DNA from: Fasciolopsis buskii
Taxonomy: Eukaryota; Platyhelminthes; Trematoda; Plagiorchiida; Fasciolidae
Assembly: GCA_008360955.1 (NCBI GenBank)
Contig: LUCM01010396.1
Span: 54,382-118,381, forward strand
Direction: 5' to 3'
Length of the DNA stretch: 64,000 nt
Part shown: in pieces, positions 10,067 through 22,740 of the stretch
Layout of the letters: each line of letters starts with the position of its first letter
Position numbering within the stretch: the first letter of the stretch is position 1
Position numbers and translations under genes: made by a program
The notes under the pieces: model-generated
The model's input: the letters and a program-made list of their open reading frames with translations, nothing else
Database searches by the model: none
Told to the model about the DNA's origin: nothing

Positions 10067-13000
10067 CTGATAATTTGAATCATTCAACAGATCTGCTATT
10101 AGCTTGCCTTTCAAATATATTTATTTTTTTCAAACTGGCCGAATAGTCAAGCGGCTGGTTTTAACGACTCGTCAAATAATCCATACTTATTTCTCCCAGC
10201 ATGAGGTGAATTGGAAATGCCTTCGGAAATTGACTGAACACTAATGGTTCGTTTAAACTGCTTTTAAAGGGGTAAACGGGACTGCGTATTGAGCTGATCG
10301 TTTCATCGTCTTCTGACGTTAGATTTGTAGAATGCGAACACGGTCGCAACTGCAAGTACGTCGGGCTGATATACAGCACAATGGCTTTAATTGAACATGG
10401 AATCCTTTGTATCTTGTATTTTTCCTTTCCTTTTTTAATTAGGTAACATGGCGCATTATTTTTATCTAGGAGGTTCACCCAATTGTAGGCTACCGAACGA
10501 GGAAATGACCAATTGCAGGGGAATTTGGATTCGCTACGCCCAAACATCACGATGTTGATTGGACAATTCCAGCCAGCGATTTGCACAGTCAGTCAGCAAG
10601 AGGCAGAAATCGCGCCGTGTTTCATGAAACCAGGGCAAAGTTGGTTTGAGCGATGAATGCGAATCGAACCATAACAGATGCTAAGTGGTCACATCTCGAG
10701 ATTCTATGGTAAGCCCAAGACGAAAGTTTTTTGAACAGAAATTACTGATAATTTCAGTAAAACCAGTGTGGTTAAGCATGCGTCACGACGTTAAAGCCGA
10801 GCATCCGAGCCAACCGAAGGCATAATTCCTCCAGATAAGTGTTTTACAGTAGTTCATTATTACCGAACAAGCAATATCGCTACTGTTCGTCAAAGATGGT
10901 TCTTAGAGAAATACTATAAACTGAGGAAATCATGACCTATTCTGTGGACTTGGGTCAGCTTCCAAGTATAGAGACCAAAAGCAAAAAATATAGGCATTGG
11001 GAACCCGAGAACAAAGGGTAAGCAAAAGACATCCAACTAACTCCATATCAGTTATAAAGAACAAAACCTACTCCATCGAGCCACAGAACTGTGTGGCTCG
11101 ATGCACCTATAATTAGAGAATAACCGCGAGGTGCGGCACGGTAAAACGTACGGTAATGAACTGCAGCGCTTTCCGAGGTTTAAGGACAAATCGCTTCAGT
11201 TTGCGATCTATGCAGCATAATCCTGAAACTGCATCAAACCTGTACTGAGCTTTGTTCTGATTACGCCAAACCGAACTGTCCCGTTGACGGTTGTCAACCT
11301 AAGGAGTATTCTTGACAGCCCCTGCAGATCATTAGTACCAATTACTAGTAAGTGAGCTGCCGGTGGTCACCTATGGTTTTTTCTCCAAGGGTCGGTCGAA
11401 CGGTTGTTTGTTTAATTTTAACTCAGCAAACATTGGTTATAGCTGACCATACCTATCTGTTCAAAAATACCGCCAATTCATACTTCATAAGCAAACGAAA
11501 ACAGTGCCAGAGTAAAACTATAGGATGAAAGGTTTGTGCATCAACAAAATCCTTATGGTCAAACATGTCGCTGTCTGAGGAACAGGTGAAACCTTACGTT
11601 GCCATTAAGTTCAAAAAGGCTATAAACTTTGCTGACAACGTATATAAGATATTAACAATCCAACTCCTCCCTCGACCGTGTTTCTTACATTCTAAAGGTA
11701 TCTTTCTTTAAACACATTCTCCCGTATTACTTCCTGTCTTTTGAATAGTTTGCCACCCAAAATCAAGGCCCGACTCACCACTAAGAAATCGTCCAGCCGA
11801 TATACAGCTGTTTGATCATAAGTGCACATTTATTGCGCAAGCATTGAAACCCTCTTCCGGAACGAATGGTTGTGGGTTCACCCCCATAGCAATAATGAAC
11901 TCTGATCTGGCTTTTAGAGATCCACTGAAAACTACGATTAAGCAGTACGATTCCCCCATTCTCTGCTACACTTTGTAGGGTGACACTTACTGAGTGGTCC
12001 ATTCCCCCATATGAAGCGAAGATATCGCAAAGAATCCGACTAGTCAAACAACCACAATGTTTGACTCAGAGTCATTCGGAGCAGGTTCAGGTTTCGATAT
12101 GCACTTCTGAGGATTCTTAAAATTCCCGACAGATCTGCTGGACCGTTCTTTCTCGGTTTTTACAGTCATTTGAGAAACAACAATGTTGGACTTCGATGCT
12201 GTGTCGCAGATCATCTGAAGGTCGCACTAAACCTCCAACTTTCTGTTTATTTGTTCATCTTTCGTTAGTTGTTTTTCCAAAAGTGCATGGTACTATTGGG
12301 TGGCAACCAAAGCCGGCACATATTTGGACAAAATTTAAAATTGTAAATCCAAGCACGAAAATAAAAAGTGACCTGCGATGGACGATCCATTGTCCTGTTT
12401 GTGGAATTTAGTCCGAGGCTTTACGAAGTGGAATTGTACAGCCGCGGCTTATTTTTCAATTAAAGAGCTCTTGATTGACCACGGAATATTTGCTAACGTT
12501 GCTCATTTTTGTGTAACTGTTAAGGAAATGTAAAGTGTTTCTTCATTGCCTTGTCATTAAGAGTACCCACTCAAGCTGTTCAAACGATTAGCTTTGTTAT
12601 CTTTCTCCTGGTTCAACTGCTGGATAGTGTACCTCAGGGTGTGGTCATTGAAAGCTCTTGTTCCAGATGACTGGAGTCTCTCAGCTCCGGTAATGGAAAA
12701 ACGGTGCAGAAGTCAAATCTATATTAGGACTGATGATGGAATGTATCACCAAAAAAACTGAATAGTTGAACCTGTTCAGTAACCGTGTTGCTTGCGCGCG
12801 ATTAAAAAACGTCTTTTTCTGGGTGAGTGAGAAGAAACAAGACGAACAGGCAATTGTTATTTTTATCCGTTTACTTCCCCGGCTGTGCAACTTGTTGGTT
12901 ATATAGTTCGCCCCACTTTATCACTTGATATATTTATTTAGACTGTAAGAAAGTTCCGAAGCTAGGTATAACTGTCAAGGCCTTACATACTCCCAGCGTT

Positions 13001-14856
13001 GAGCGCTGTAGGACTACAGGTTGCTTCATTTTCCCTCCATAAAACTGCTTCCTTATGGAGGTTACTTTCACTATTATCCACGGTTTTGTTGGTCACTATT
13101 TTTATGGATCCCATGAAGACAGGTTCGAATTTGTCTTTGCACTCGAATATATGTAGCTAGATGTAGGATTACCTCGAAAATGTTTAACCGATTGACTGAT
13201 GTTAGTGATTCCAGCTGGACGACTCGATTATTGCAAATCCGCTGAGCGTAAGCTGCAGTGGTGGCGGGTATACCGGATCTGTAGAAACTTAATTGGCGTT
13301 TAGATGTTAGGCATTGAATTTTATAAGGTCGTCTTAAAGTAACTCAGCGTAGCACATAAGATCTTTTTCCAAACGGCCCTGGAAAGGCCTGGGACGGTTG
13401 CTGAGATTCTACTCGTTTTTGATCTTTAGCGCAGTGGCAAACTCGGACGACAAGTAAAGTCACATCTGACCGCATTCTAATGCATTAGTGAAGAATCGAT
13501 TTTTAATAAAAGCTGACAAATAATATCCACATGGCTCATGGTCGAAGTTAGATTCATTTTTTAAATCTTATAAATAGGTTTTAATTGGTGGTAACCCGTT
13601 GAATTAGTTCAAATGTGAGTGGTCTCTGATACCGGCTGAATTCGAACCTGCGCGTAAGAATGACTGCGTCTTCTTGTCGCGTGAGCTTTACTTGCTGAGA
13701 TACCAGGTCATGAATATGATTCAAATCTGGCTGGGATCATTACGTCCAAAACTGTTCCCTAGTGGTTTCCAAGGGCTTAATTAGAATTACCCAAGGTACC
13801 CCGAGCTTCCTGTCAGTTACATCCTGCGGACAACGCTGTTGCTGGAAAATTACTTACATGTCTTGTTTCATAAATAAAACAAAATCGTCGATTTTGGAGG
13901 GTTTGCCTGCTGAAATGTGGTTTGTAATTGAAGTCAGTTTTGTTGTGGTTTCGAAGGCGGAACAACAGGAAGTGATTTCGTTTTTCGCTAATACACATTT
14001 CTGTTATCTGACTATTTTCGGTTATGTGATGGGACTGCCCAGCGTATCAGATCCTGTCTGAAATAAGGAATGAGGTGTGGAACCGAATAGGTAAGGCTTC
14101 TGCTGTCCTCAAAAGTGGGTGAGGAAAAACCCTGGAAGCATTTTTCTTGGCACTGTAGATCACCTTGGAAGTACTGTCGTCCATCGGACGACCCGAAACC
14201 GCAACAGGGCCGATTCTTATTCCCAATCACACTGCAGTAAACATAACCTAGAAATCAATCTTCTTATCTGTATCATCTGTGGAATATACAAAGACAGTTC
14301 AAAATGTTTTATTTATAGAATTCGATTAGACAAACGAAGATTTTGCCGAAATCGGACCTGCTCAGTGCTACCGTGGCTAGCTTCAGCACACAATAGCCAG
14401 AAGCTGAAAAAATGAAGATTAAAATATCTAAACAACCTCGTGACGCCTCAATTTATTAACTAACGGATTTCTCAGGAGTTTCATGACACTAGAGTAAAAA
14501 CAGTTAAGCCGAAATTCATGTGATTCAGCTAATCACAATCGTACGGCAAAGCATAATAAAAGTGCACAAACCTACCTATACACCATTGTCCACATTAATA
14601 GACACTTATGTGTCGCTAAGCTTTCTTGCCCATTCTGATTTCATGTCATGAATTTTAGTCATAACCCGATTATAAAATTTTGAGCTAGACGGTCTGTAGA
14701 ATGAGAGCTGGGTGTTGAGGAACGATAGTTATTTACTGAAACTCTGCAGAATTAATTACCTCTCCGGATCTTTCCGCATCTGTATCCCTCCGGACAAATG
14801 GAAAGATCAATGTTTCCCCATTTATCTGTGATATATATGTATATATGATGTTCTTG
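10067..14856. other. No gene recognised
   Basis: The longest frame is 10161-10586 on the minus strand (141 codons), with no motif or clear splice borders. A + frame of 99 codons at 13762-14061 is likewise unrecognised. Roughly 10.6-12.1 kb is A-rich on the + strand and 12.1-14.1 kb is T/G-rich. I see no tRNA, rRNA or tandem repeat. Confidence 0.3.
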
Positions 14857-15480
14857 CAGGGGAACTTATGAGTGTGGCGAATAGATTTAGTTACTTAGGT
14901 GGTTGTATCTCACCTGGTGGTCGTGCATCGGATGAAGTGTCTTCGCACATACGGAAAGCGTGATTGGTGTTCGCTGATTTGAGGCAACTGTGGCGTTGAT
15001 GTGCCATTGGGTAACCAATCTAAGATCCAATATACAAGGTACCAATGAGGCTGGTACTGCCATGCGGCTCCAAAATTTGGCTGTTGAGAGCAGAAGATAT
15101 GCGAAGACTCTTGGTGTTTGAACACCGTTGTCTACATGGTATAGGTAGAATGCGACAGGAGAACATTGTCAGTAACTCAAAGGTTAGGCGTAAATTACTG
15201 TGTCCTAGGGTCAAGTCTTCTAAGCAGGCGCTGAATCAGAATAGATTAAGGTGGTTGGAACATGTTTTGCGCATGTCCAGAGAATGACTATCTAGTGATA
15301 CGTAGTTTTCCGAGGCAGGTAATGGTTGGAAGATGGTTCCAGGTCGTCAGTCACTAACGTGGGAAAAGTATGAAAAATTTAGCCCATTGTCTGGCTCGTG
15401 TAGATGTAGTTAGACTGCCAAGCTGGGGTACATGAGATCACCCTCTCCGAGCGATGGTTTGGGACTGGATGATATTGGCG
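14857..15480 (+). mobile_element. RTE-like LINE fossil, 3' end of the reverse-transcriptase ORF
   Basis: The + strand translates to the conserved C-terminal part of flatworm RTE-type retrotransposon proteins. Hallmarks in order are FSYLGGCISPGGR near 14895, a degenerate LPCGSKIWLLRAEDMRRL near 15057-15105 (family form: LYGCETWPLRAEDMRRL), FEHRCLHGIGR, then LRWLEHVLRMS near 15250-15280. Several in-frame stops and at least one small shift break the frame between 14960 and 15045 and after 15284. The catalytic RT core is absent, so this is a 5'-truncated, dead copy. It resembles the elements at 19030-19520 and 55285-55740, which cover the earlier RT domain. Confidence 0.8.
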
Positions 15481-17149
15481 TTCTTGTGTCCGAAATTTTT
15501 CCTTTTTCTGATAGTTGCTCACATTATTTTGCAGTCGGTCTTTCACTGTTCTTTGTTCTCTTTTGAATGGATGGTGGTTTCAGGTAACGACCAAACCAGA
15601 TCGCGTTGATGCAAGGTTAGTGGTTGCACAAACCTAACTGAACTGAAACTAACCGAACCTTTTCAAGATATCTGGCAATATTTCTAGTAAAAAGCCATTT
15701 GAAACCATGTCACAGAAGTTGGTAGCACCATTGAAAATAGTAACGCTGTTAAATGTACTGAAATCGTTAGTTCAAGGATGTAGCCGTAACAACTTTCAGG
15801 GTTAACTTGTAACAGTCTGGATGTACGCTCCCACCTTGATTTTGATTGTTTTTGTTGACTGGTTCACTTAACGGTCGTCTGCTGATGACTTTTCTTTCCT
15901 TTCTTCACATCTCAAATCAGGACGATTGCGATCCCCGTCTCGGAAGAGCCGTGCATATTACAGACTTATCCTGGAGGTCCAGAGTGGCACCACTATGAAT
16001 ACAACTGAGCAAAAAGGTCATTGCCTACGCACTGATGATGTCACCTCGGATAGTTATGAAACGTTCGCTATCTAAACGCCAAGGTGAACACTCACAAGAC
16101 TTGGAAGACTGTCAACCCAGACTGCAAGATACGCCAGTATTCAAAATTGCTGACATTTTGAGCTACCATCAGTTGGGTACGGTTAATAAGCTGTTAATTT
16201 GTTTCACGTCCGAAGCAAGATAGTACGCACGAATAAACAGTGAATTTTCAGATTGCCATTTCGTTCTGTGTACTCCTCGTTCATCCGTCCCTGAACACAT
16301 GATATGCATAAAGTAATACCCATCACCGTTCAGCTTGAGTTAACACTGAGATAATCAAAACACTCATCAAAGACATTTATTCACTGTTAGTTGAATCAAT
16401 CCAGTCAGCGGATTGAACCGAAATGTGTCGTTCGATCTGCTGTGATTGAAGCATATCCTCCAGGCTGCTCAACTGTAGAGTTCAGAAAGTTTGTTCAATT
16501 ATTTAAAACAGTGGCTCACTTCCTGCGCACTCAAAAGTGACGTCTCTCTGTAAACCATATACTAATCCGTCCGCTTTAATATTGCCATGTACATCATAGT
16601 GCATACATACGACCCTGAATTCCGAAGTCATGAAATTTGGATCCGCATTTTGATTTGGGTTGTCCTGATTTCATTTCTTGCTGGGAATGGCTGTCTCAAT
16701 TTACTCAGTTGAGTAGTATAAATCAACAAGAGTGGACAGTAAAACTAACCACGCCCACTGATTTTGGTTCGAAATTAGATGTGAGTCACATGCATACTTC
16801 TTTCCGATTCCCGACTCAATCACTTCACTCTACCAACTTCGTTTCAAGTGCCAGTTCGTGTTAGTCACGAATGAAATGATGAAATATTGTTTGTAAATCA
16901 CTGTGGGGTTATTGAGATAATGGTAATATTGTTCTTTGATTGCTATCCCATATTGTTCACCATGAATCGTCCATGCACAAGTTCTTTTGGTGTTGCTATC
17001 ACAGCTGAACTAGTGGTATAGGCACGATCATTGCAGCTTCCATTCAAAAATTCTTTTTATACCTTCCGTGACAAAATCTACCGAGGGCCGAATTCGTCTG
17101 TGATGTATCGTGTATGTTATATATTTTAGTTATACACCATTTGCGTGTA
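15481..17149. other. Unassigned DNA, possible old repeat at 15920-16210
   Basis: The segment 15920-16210 has the feel of a dispersed element (a 'gatgatgtcacctcggatagtta' type string and a 62-codon + frame). I cannot match it to another place in the window, so it stays unassigned. The remainder contains no supported exon. Confidence 0.2.
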
Positions 17150-18500
17150 CAGCATGCGAAAAATAGCTAAACGGTCTGAAACTGGAGGAAAAGGAAATTT
17201 TTTATCTCTCACCCCAACGTAAACACGCACAGATGCTGACGTTGCTTGCTTGCAGCACAGACTGGATAATCCACGGCTCATGTGCAGGCACAACGATGCC
17301 CAGTTGAATCTGAGCTACTTGAGTGATTTAAGATTTGGTCGGATTTCACACACGATGACGTCAATTTTCACGAGATCAGGCAAATGAGGTAGGCTGAGCT
17401 GTGCTTTTCACTGTCCTGCGAATGGAGATACTCAGCAAAGTCGGGATGCAGACGGACGAGGCACGATGAATGGAGGACATCCAAAGTTCACGTGATAGTG
17501 AAAACGTAACGGGAACGGAATAAAAGCTGTGCTTACAATATTCGGATCAGTCATTTCATCTTCAGACAATCTCTGCTATGAACCTAAAGTTGAATGGTAA
17601 AACCGAATTGGTCTTGTTAAACTCATCTAATCGCAGTGGTTTGTTGAGTAATTCAAAACGCTCCTGCTTTGTCTGAAGATAGTACCTCCTTGGACGATGT
17701 TGTATTCAGTCTGCATGGCTGAGTGACTCAAAACCCAAGTCAACTGAGCATGAAACAATCTGAGTTGTGTTAGATGCGCACAGCTGTTCCAAGATGACAG
17801 TAACCCTATCCTTCGGCATAGACGATAAGACCCTTAGTGGACCATACTTCTCTGGCACTAAACGGTTCAACCTGCTGGCAGATGTGACTTACTTCCCCAC
17901 GAATTCGGAATGCAGCTTCGTTCGACAAGGCAGTATTTTAACACGAAGTAGGCTGCGTTTTGAGTGACTCAACAAACCATCATCGTCATCGTTCAGCAAG
18001 GCAAGCCATACTGAAATCGCTGGCTTTTCCTTACATATGTTTATAAAAAGTGAATATGCAAAGGGAAAAGGGGGTGGACCTACACAAGCGGGAAAAGATA
18101 AGATGCCGCTGCAGCCGACACACGGACTATAGTCTAACTGTGCGAACGCACGTGTTTTCAATCATTCTGATTCGATTGAAAGTGACAACATGATCGCCGC
18201 TGTTCACGATTCATTGCCCTATCCTTCGCGGAGCGGTGAAAAGCACAGCTCAGCCTACCTCATTTGCCTGATCTCGTGAAAATTGACGTCATCGTGTGTG
18301 AAATCCGACCAAATCTTAGATCACTCAAGTAGCTCAGATTCAACTGGGCATCGTTGTGCCTGCACATGAGCCGTGGATTATCCAGTCTGTGCTGCAAGCA
18401 AGCAACGTCAGCATCTGTGCGTGTTTACGTTGGGGTGAGAGATAAAAAATTTTCGTTTTCCTCCAGTTTCAGGCCATTTCGCTTATCTTGGCGCACCCTG
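17150..18500. mobile_element. TA-flanked DNA element with long inverted arms
   Basis: Left arm 17150-17427 is the reverse complement of right arm 18222-18500. About 215 bp of the inner arm (17200-17412) differ at only a few bases. The outermost 40 bp are more diverged but still align (CAGCATGCG versus CAGGGTGCG tips). Both ends abut TA (17148-17149 and 18501-18502), the target duplicated by Tc1/mariner elements, and the total length of 1351 bp is mariner-like. The 794-bp interior shows no transposase and contains a smaller repeat at 17976-18139. The best reading is a non-autonomous Tc1/mariner-type or foldback element. Arms this long are unusual for mariner. Confidence 0.7.
17976..18139. repeat. 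Dispersed repeat shared with 55077-55256
   Basis: The sequence from 'accatcatcgtcatcgttcag' to 'cacggactatagtctaact' matches 55077-55256 with substitutions and short indels. Shared strings include 'gcaaggcaagcc', 'caaagggaaaaggg' and 'gcagccgacacacgga'. Here it sits inside the TA-flanked element, and at 55 kb it abuts an RTE-like LINE. Confidence 0.7.
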
Positions 18501-19029
18501 TAGTATTTTTTGCTGTAGTTTTTCGTCTTTTTGATGTTATTTCGTTACGCATAGCTTAGAGAAAGAAATCTGATCAGACGGAGACAACCATTCAGTCCGC
18601 TGTCTGCATGGGAACTTCCAATTTTTAAATCAACTCAAACGTCCTATGCCTGTCTTGTGATCAATTTCATTGAATCACAAACATGTCGGATGTAACGGTG
18701 ATATTTGGTGACAAAATGTTCGGCCCAATGGGCTTCGATAGAATAAAATGCTTCTGGGGTTACTTGGGAGTAAATGGTCTGCCCTGGATTTCTCTGATTT
18801 CCAGTCCGTGTATGACCCCAAATGAATAAATGGGGAAACATACGAACACGTCAAATTTCGTACGAGTTCCTCGCACATGTGATAAAACACGAGAGCATTG
18901 AAAGAATTTCATGCACGATGCAATCACCACTACTCGTCCTCTTCCCATGCGGAATCATGGCGATTTTGGCATATCCGTTTCTCCATGTCGCTTTCTGTAT
19001 ACGCGTCAAATGCTATTGATTACCTCCAA
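18501..19029. other. No feature seen
   Basis: Several overlapping short frames occur at 18644-19019 on both strands. None has splice support or a recognisable sequence. The stretch separates the TA-flanked element from the LINE fossil on the minus strand. Confidence 0.3.
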
Positions 19030-19520
19030 ACGATCATCGCAAAGGGTGAGTGCATGTTCAGATTGCAGTCAGTCTTGAAGAAGTATTTTGCACTGCAATG
19101 ATGCGGACCACATACCAAGCTTGGATCATTCAATCATCGAGCGACTCCAAACTTTTTGAGTGGCTTGTGCATTCTGATGTCCCCGGCATGCTATGAGTCA
19201 ACGTCTATGCCACCTGAGAAGAGTTTAACTCCCTCTTCCGATAGACCGGACAAAACGTTCTGTAGAACATCTCTATGATAGGTTTGTAAGGAAATGTGGA
19301 TATAGGACGGCCTAGCCTTATTCCATTGGAGATGATGAAGAGTAACGAATAATAGCTATGGGCACTAACTCGACCACAGTACAACTCCCACAGAATCAAT
19401 ACATATGTCTCCGTTACTCCATTCATCAGCAGCCAATCCCATAGTGAGGATCTGTCAGTGATGTCGAAGGCTGCGCAAGTGTCGAAAAACAATCATCTTC
19501 GGCTTCTGACGTGATCAACC
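19030..19520 (-). mobile_element. RTE-like LINE fossil, reverse-transcriptase palm
   Basis: On the minus strand the frame reads FDTCAAFDITDRSSLWDWLL, matching RT motif A of flatworm RTE-type elements. GIRLGRPIS follows, a worn motif B (family form GVRQGCPIS). After a frameshift comes HAGDI where the catalytic YADD box is expected, so the active-site aspartates are damaged. Further on, a KILLQD-like string matches the region after YADD. Stops and shifts throughout make this a dead copy. The element is truncated at both ends within about 500 bp. Confidence 0.8.
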
Positions 19521-20711
19521 CCTTGGAATTTTCCTCAAGGGGATTCGAATCCGAAGTGCTCGGTAAGCCTTCACTTCCGAGTCATTTTTCAACTAGCTTG
19601 GTTACACATTTCTGTGGTGGAGCGTCCATCTCTAATGAACACACCGACAAACTACAGCTTACGTGGCTACAACTTGCAAATCCCTCTTCTAACCGCTTAT
19701 CCAGTATTATCTTTCCTGCAAAAGCACTTTACTCATTTTTGATGCCAATAGACACAACACCCAGTGGCTTTTAACATAAGCCGAAAGCATGCTAAATCAA
19801 TCAGTAAGCGAGCGTTGAGCGTGGAAATTTTATTTTTATGTACATTTAACGGAAATGTGGTACCTGTGAGAAATAATAAGACCATCCTAATTTGAGTTTT
19901 CGTAGTGCCCAAAACGATCTCCAATATCCTTTCCTCATAATAGCATAATTTTTAGCCCTTTTTACTCTTATTCCAGCTTCCGCCGGTATGTTTAACGTTT
20001 CCACTTATATGAAGCTTCAGTAAAAGCAGGCTCAACGTTCGTTTACGCTTTCATAACTGGCTGATTCTGTGTTTTGGGATTGTTTTATAAAACGCTAGAT
20101 GCTGTGCATACTAACATCAAAAGTGAACAATCAGGTAGTCAGCACAAGATAGCGATTTAAAGAAGGGATAGCTAGCTCATTCTCTGGTTCGCTCATTGAA
20201 GATCGGCACTCGCTGGACAGTTACGCATTTACGGATGTGCTATGCCGACCAAGTATTCATGCATCGTCATTGTTTAGCTTTTGTACCATAGTCACCCTGC
20301 AACAACTGACCTCGCTAACGTTCAGAATTTTCAGCTTTGATGTGTATGAGGTTTGAGGATCACCGGTTGATTTCTTTGTTGTCATATCCACAATCTGATA
20401 GCTATCAAGGCATAGCCTCAGGGCTAACGCCGTTCAACATTGTCTCATCTCTTCCGGTAGTTTTATGACTAACCAGTCTTTTGATTTCTCGGAATCTTCC
20501 CGAGATCCCAAACATAGCTCAGAGAGAGAAGCGGACGGTTTTTATGTTTACCAGTAAAAAACAATCCAGCTTTGTGATGTATTGCTTTGTTCCGTAGGAC
20601 AATTCCGAACGCGTTTTCCACAAACTGCATTGGAATTATCTGCCCGTTATCCAAATTATGATGAACTGATCATATCGGGACACTTCTATCCTACCATTTC
20701 AAGAATCAAAT
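19521..20711. other. No gene recognised
   Basis: A + frame of 87 codons at 19511-19774 and a minus frame at 20469-20654 are unrecognised. I see no repeats or RNA genes. Confidence 0.3.
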
Positions 20712-21004
20712 TCAATTGTGTATGGCAATGAAGCTCGACAGTCACTTACGCTGATGGGTCCAACATCTGTGTGTACTCAAGGAAAAAAGAATGATGGAAT
20801 GAAAGTGAAATAAGTTGTTTTTTCGAAACTAGCTTCGTTTGTTTTTGTCAACTGATCAGATAATTACCACTGGCTTGTTGGGTAAACAAACTAATTGAAG
20901 TATAATTCGGAATTGTAGGTTTATCCTCCACTTCGGGATCGAATAAACCTGGGTGATATTCTAGTAAAGTGATTAAATGATTTTCGCATTCGTTATTGTA
21001 AATG

Positions 21005-21044
<40 letters not shown>

Positions 21045-21290
21045 ATGTAGGACGTCTCAATTTAACCCATAATCAGTAGGACGAGAATTTCGGTGCTCGA
21101 GGGCCGGTTTGTCGGTAGAGCGTACGTGGGTTTGGACACGATCGTTCCATCGAAAGTTTCCAGTCTGCACGTACATGCAGAAAGTGAACGTTTGTGTCGA
21201 TCGATTAAGGAGGGCAGGTCGACCTGGGCTAGAAGATAATAAGGCAGCCTTTGGGATTGTATTTTCTTGTTCACGTTGTCAAACATGGGC
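20712..21290 (-). repeat. Divergent dispersed repeat, copy 2, with expanded GT tract
   Basis: This copy is homologous to 6975-7545 in the same orientation. Minus-strand peptides shared with copy 1 include LPTNRPSSTEILVLLIMG against LPTNPPTGIENLVSLIIG, which suggests a formerly coding element. Where copy 1 has 'tttgtgtgtgcatctg', this copy has a 37-bp GT microsatellite. It is not assigned to a known transposon class. Confidence 0.5.
21007..21043. repeat. (GT)n microsatellite, about 18 units
   Basis: Uninterrupted GT dinucleotides inside the dispersed repeat copy. The homologous site in the other copy has only a short GTGTGTG run. Confidence 0.95.
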
Positions 21291-22414
21291 GTGCGTGTAG
21301 GCATTTTTCTATCAAACACAGCTTTGTTTCATCCACAAAGACTGATTTATTCTGTGGTCCCTTGAGTCTCGAATTCACAATAGATAATTGGTCTGCATCG
21401 TTTATTTGGAAGCTCTTAAAGGTTTTTGCGCCAAGAACAGACCGCTATAACGGTGACTGTCGATCAGGTAATTGAATGGCATATGAAATATCTAGAGGTA
21501 ACTCTCTTTTTCTTCTCAGGTGACATTTTCCGTTCCCAGCTACTGCTAAAGTATTTTCTATAATGAAAGCGCGTAACCCGACTGCATACCAATAACGTCT
21601 AGTGCAAGGCCTTTAAGCTATGATAAATACTGTTACAGAACTTTGAGGCACATGAACTGCGAGCATGTTTTATTCTCGCAAGGGGTGATCTGCGAACGCT
21701 CGCATGAGTTAGTGTGATTGAACTAGTTAATCACCATAGCCCACCTCTTCAGTCTAGATCTGTTCAACGCAGCTTCATCTAAATAGCAGCGAGACAAAAA
21801 GGGGCATATTTGTTTTATTTTATTGTTCTTCTGAGCTTCCTATTGTCCGGGCGGTGAGATCATTGACATCTGGTGATGCAGTATTTGGGCTTGACTTCCA
21901 AGCTCATTGATAGGGAGCCCGTGACAACAGTCAACCTGAACCACTGTCACAACCCCAGTTTTCGAAACCATTGACTATACTGTTCTCTCGTGTACATGGT
22001 ACGTACGTAACGGTAACATTGCATCCTTACTAGACGTAAACTCCTGTACATGCATGGCTACATCCGATCAGACGCAGAAGTGATTGGCAATGTACGGCAA
22101 CTAAAAAGAGACCGTTACTTTCTCTAGCATTTTATGATAGCTACACCACAACCTCAACGTCGTTCACCGTTAACTCAAGTCCATGGCTGGTCAGTGTTTG
22201 AGGTACTACCAGGGTGTCCAAATCGCAGATGGAGCTGTGAAGAAGAATAGCTGTGCTTTAAAAACCTTATCGTTCTCGCTAATTCTAGCTCCTTCAGTCG
22301 GCCATTTCGACTCCAGTTCAAACGAAGATGATCAAGTGACCTCTGGTTGCTCAACACGGTGCCTACACTTTATTTGTGATAATCAAATGGTCCATAAAGG
22401 TCCGCACAAAATGG
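21291..22414. other. No feature seen
   Basis: No exon, RNA gene or repeat could be supported. Frames of 60-109 codons (for example 22183-22512 plus) overlap the next repeat and look fortuitous. Confidence 0.3.
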
Positions 22415-22740
22415 AGCTCATTAGCCGGTTCCCCCTCCCCCCCGGCCAGTCTAACGGGCTCGTTTTCTATTATTTGGTTCTTATAGCGAATGCCGCCTCC
22501 GCTCTCATCTGAGTGTGTCACAAATCAGACCACCGTCAATCAGTCCGCGGGCTAGGATGCCCGGCTGAATCCGTGCTTGTCTTCGGCTCGCAGTCGGTTC
22601 AGTTCCAAGCCCTTGTGTTGTTCAACTGACGTCAGAGTGTGGCAGTCAGTTATATTCTGATCATGGTCTTGCTGCACTTCTGTGTAACTCTGCATCTAGG
22701 GGAAGTGCCTTTCCACTTTTGGCCTCCGCATGTAGCCTCC
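22415..22740. repeat. Dispersed repeat family, copy 1 (partner 48605-48930)
   Basis: This stretch aligns along its length with 48605-48930. Shared anchors are 'gtctaac(g/a)ggctc', 'ctc(t/g)catctgag', 'ctaggatgc', 'ctcgcagtc' against 'cttgcagtc', and 'cctccgcatgtagcc' against 'cctccacatttagcc'. The block around 'ggctcgcagtcggttcagttcc' is faintly tRNA-like (T-arm region). Identity is perhaps two thirds by eye, so the copies are old. Confidence 0.6.
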
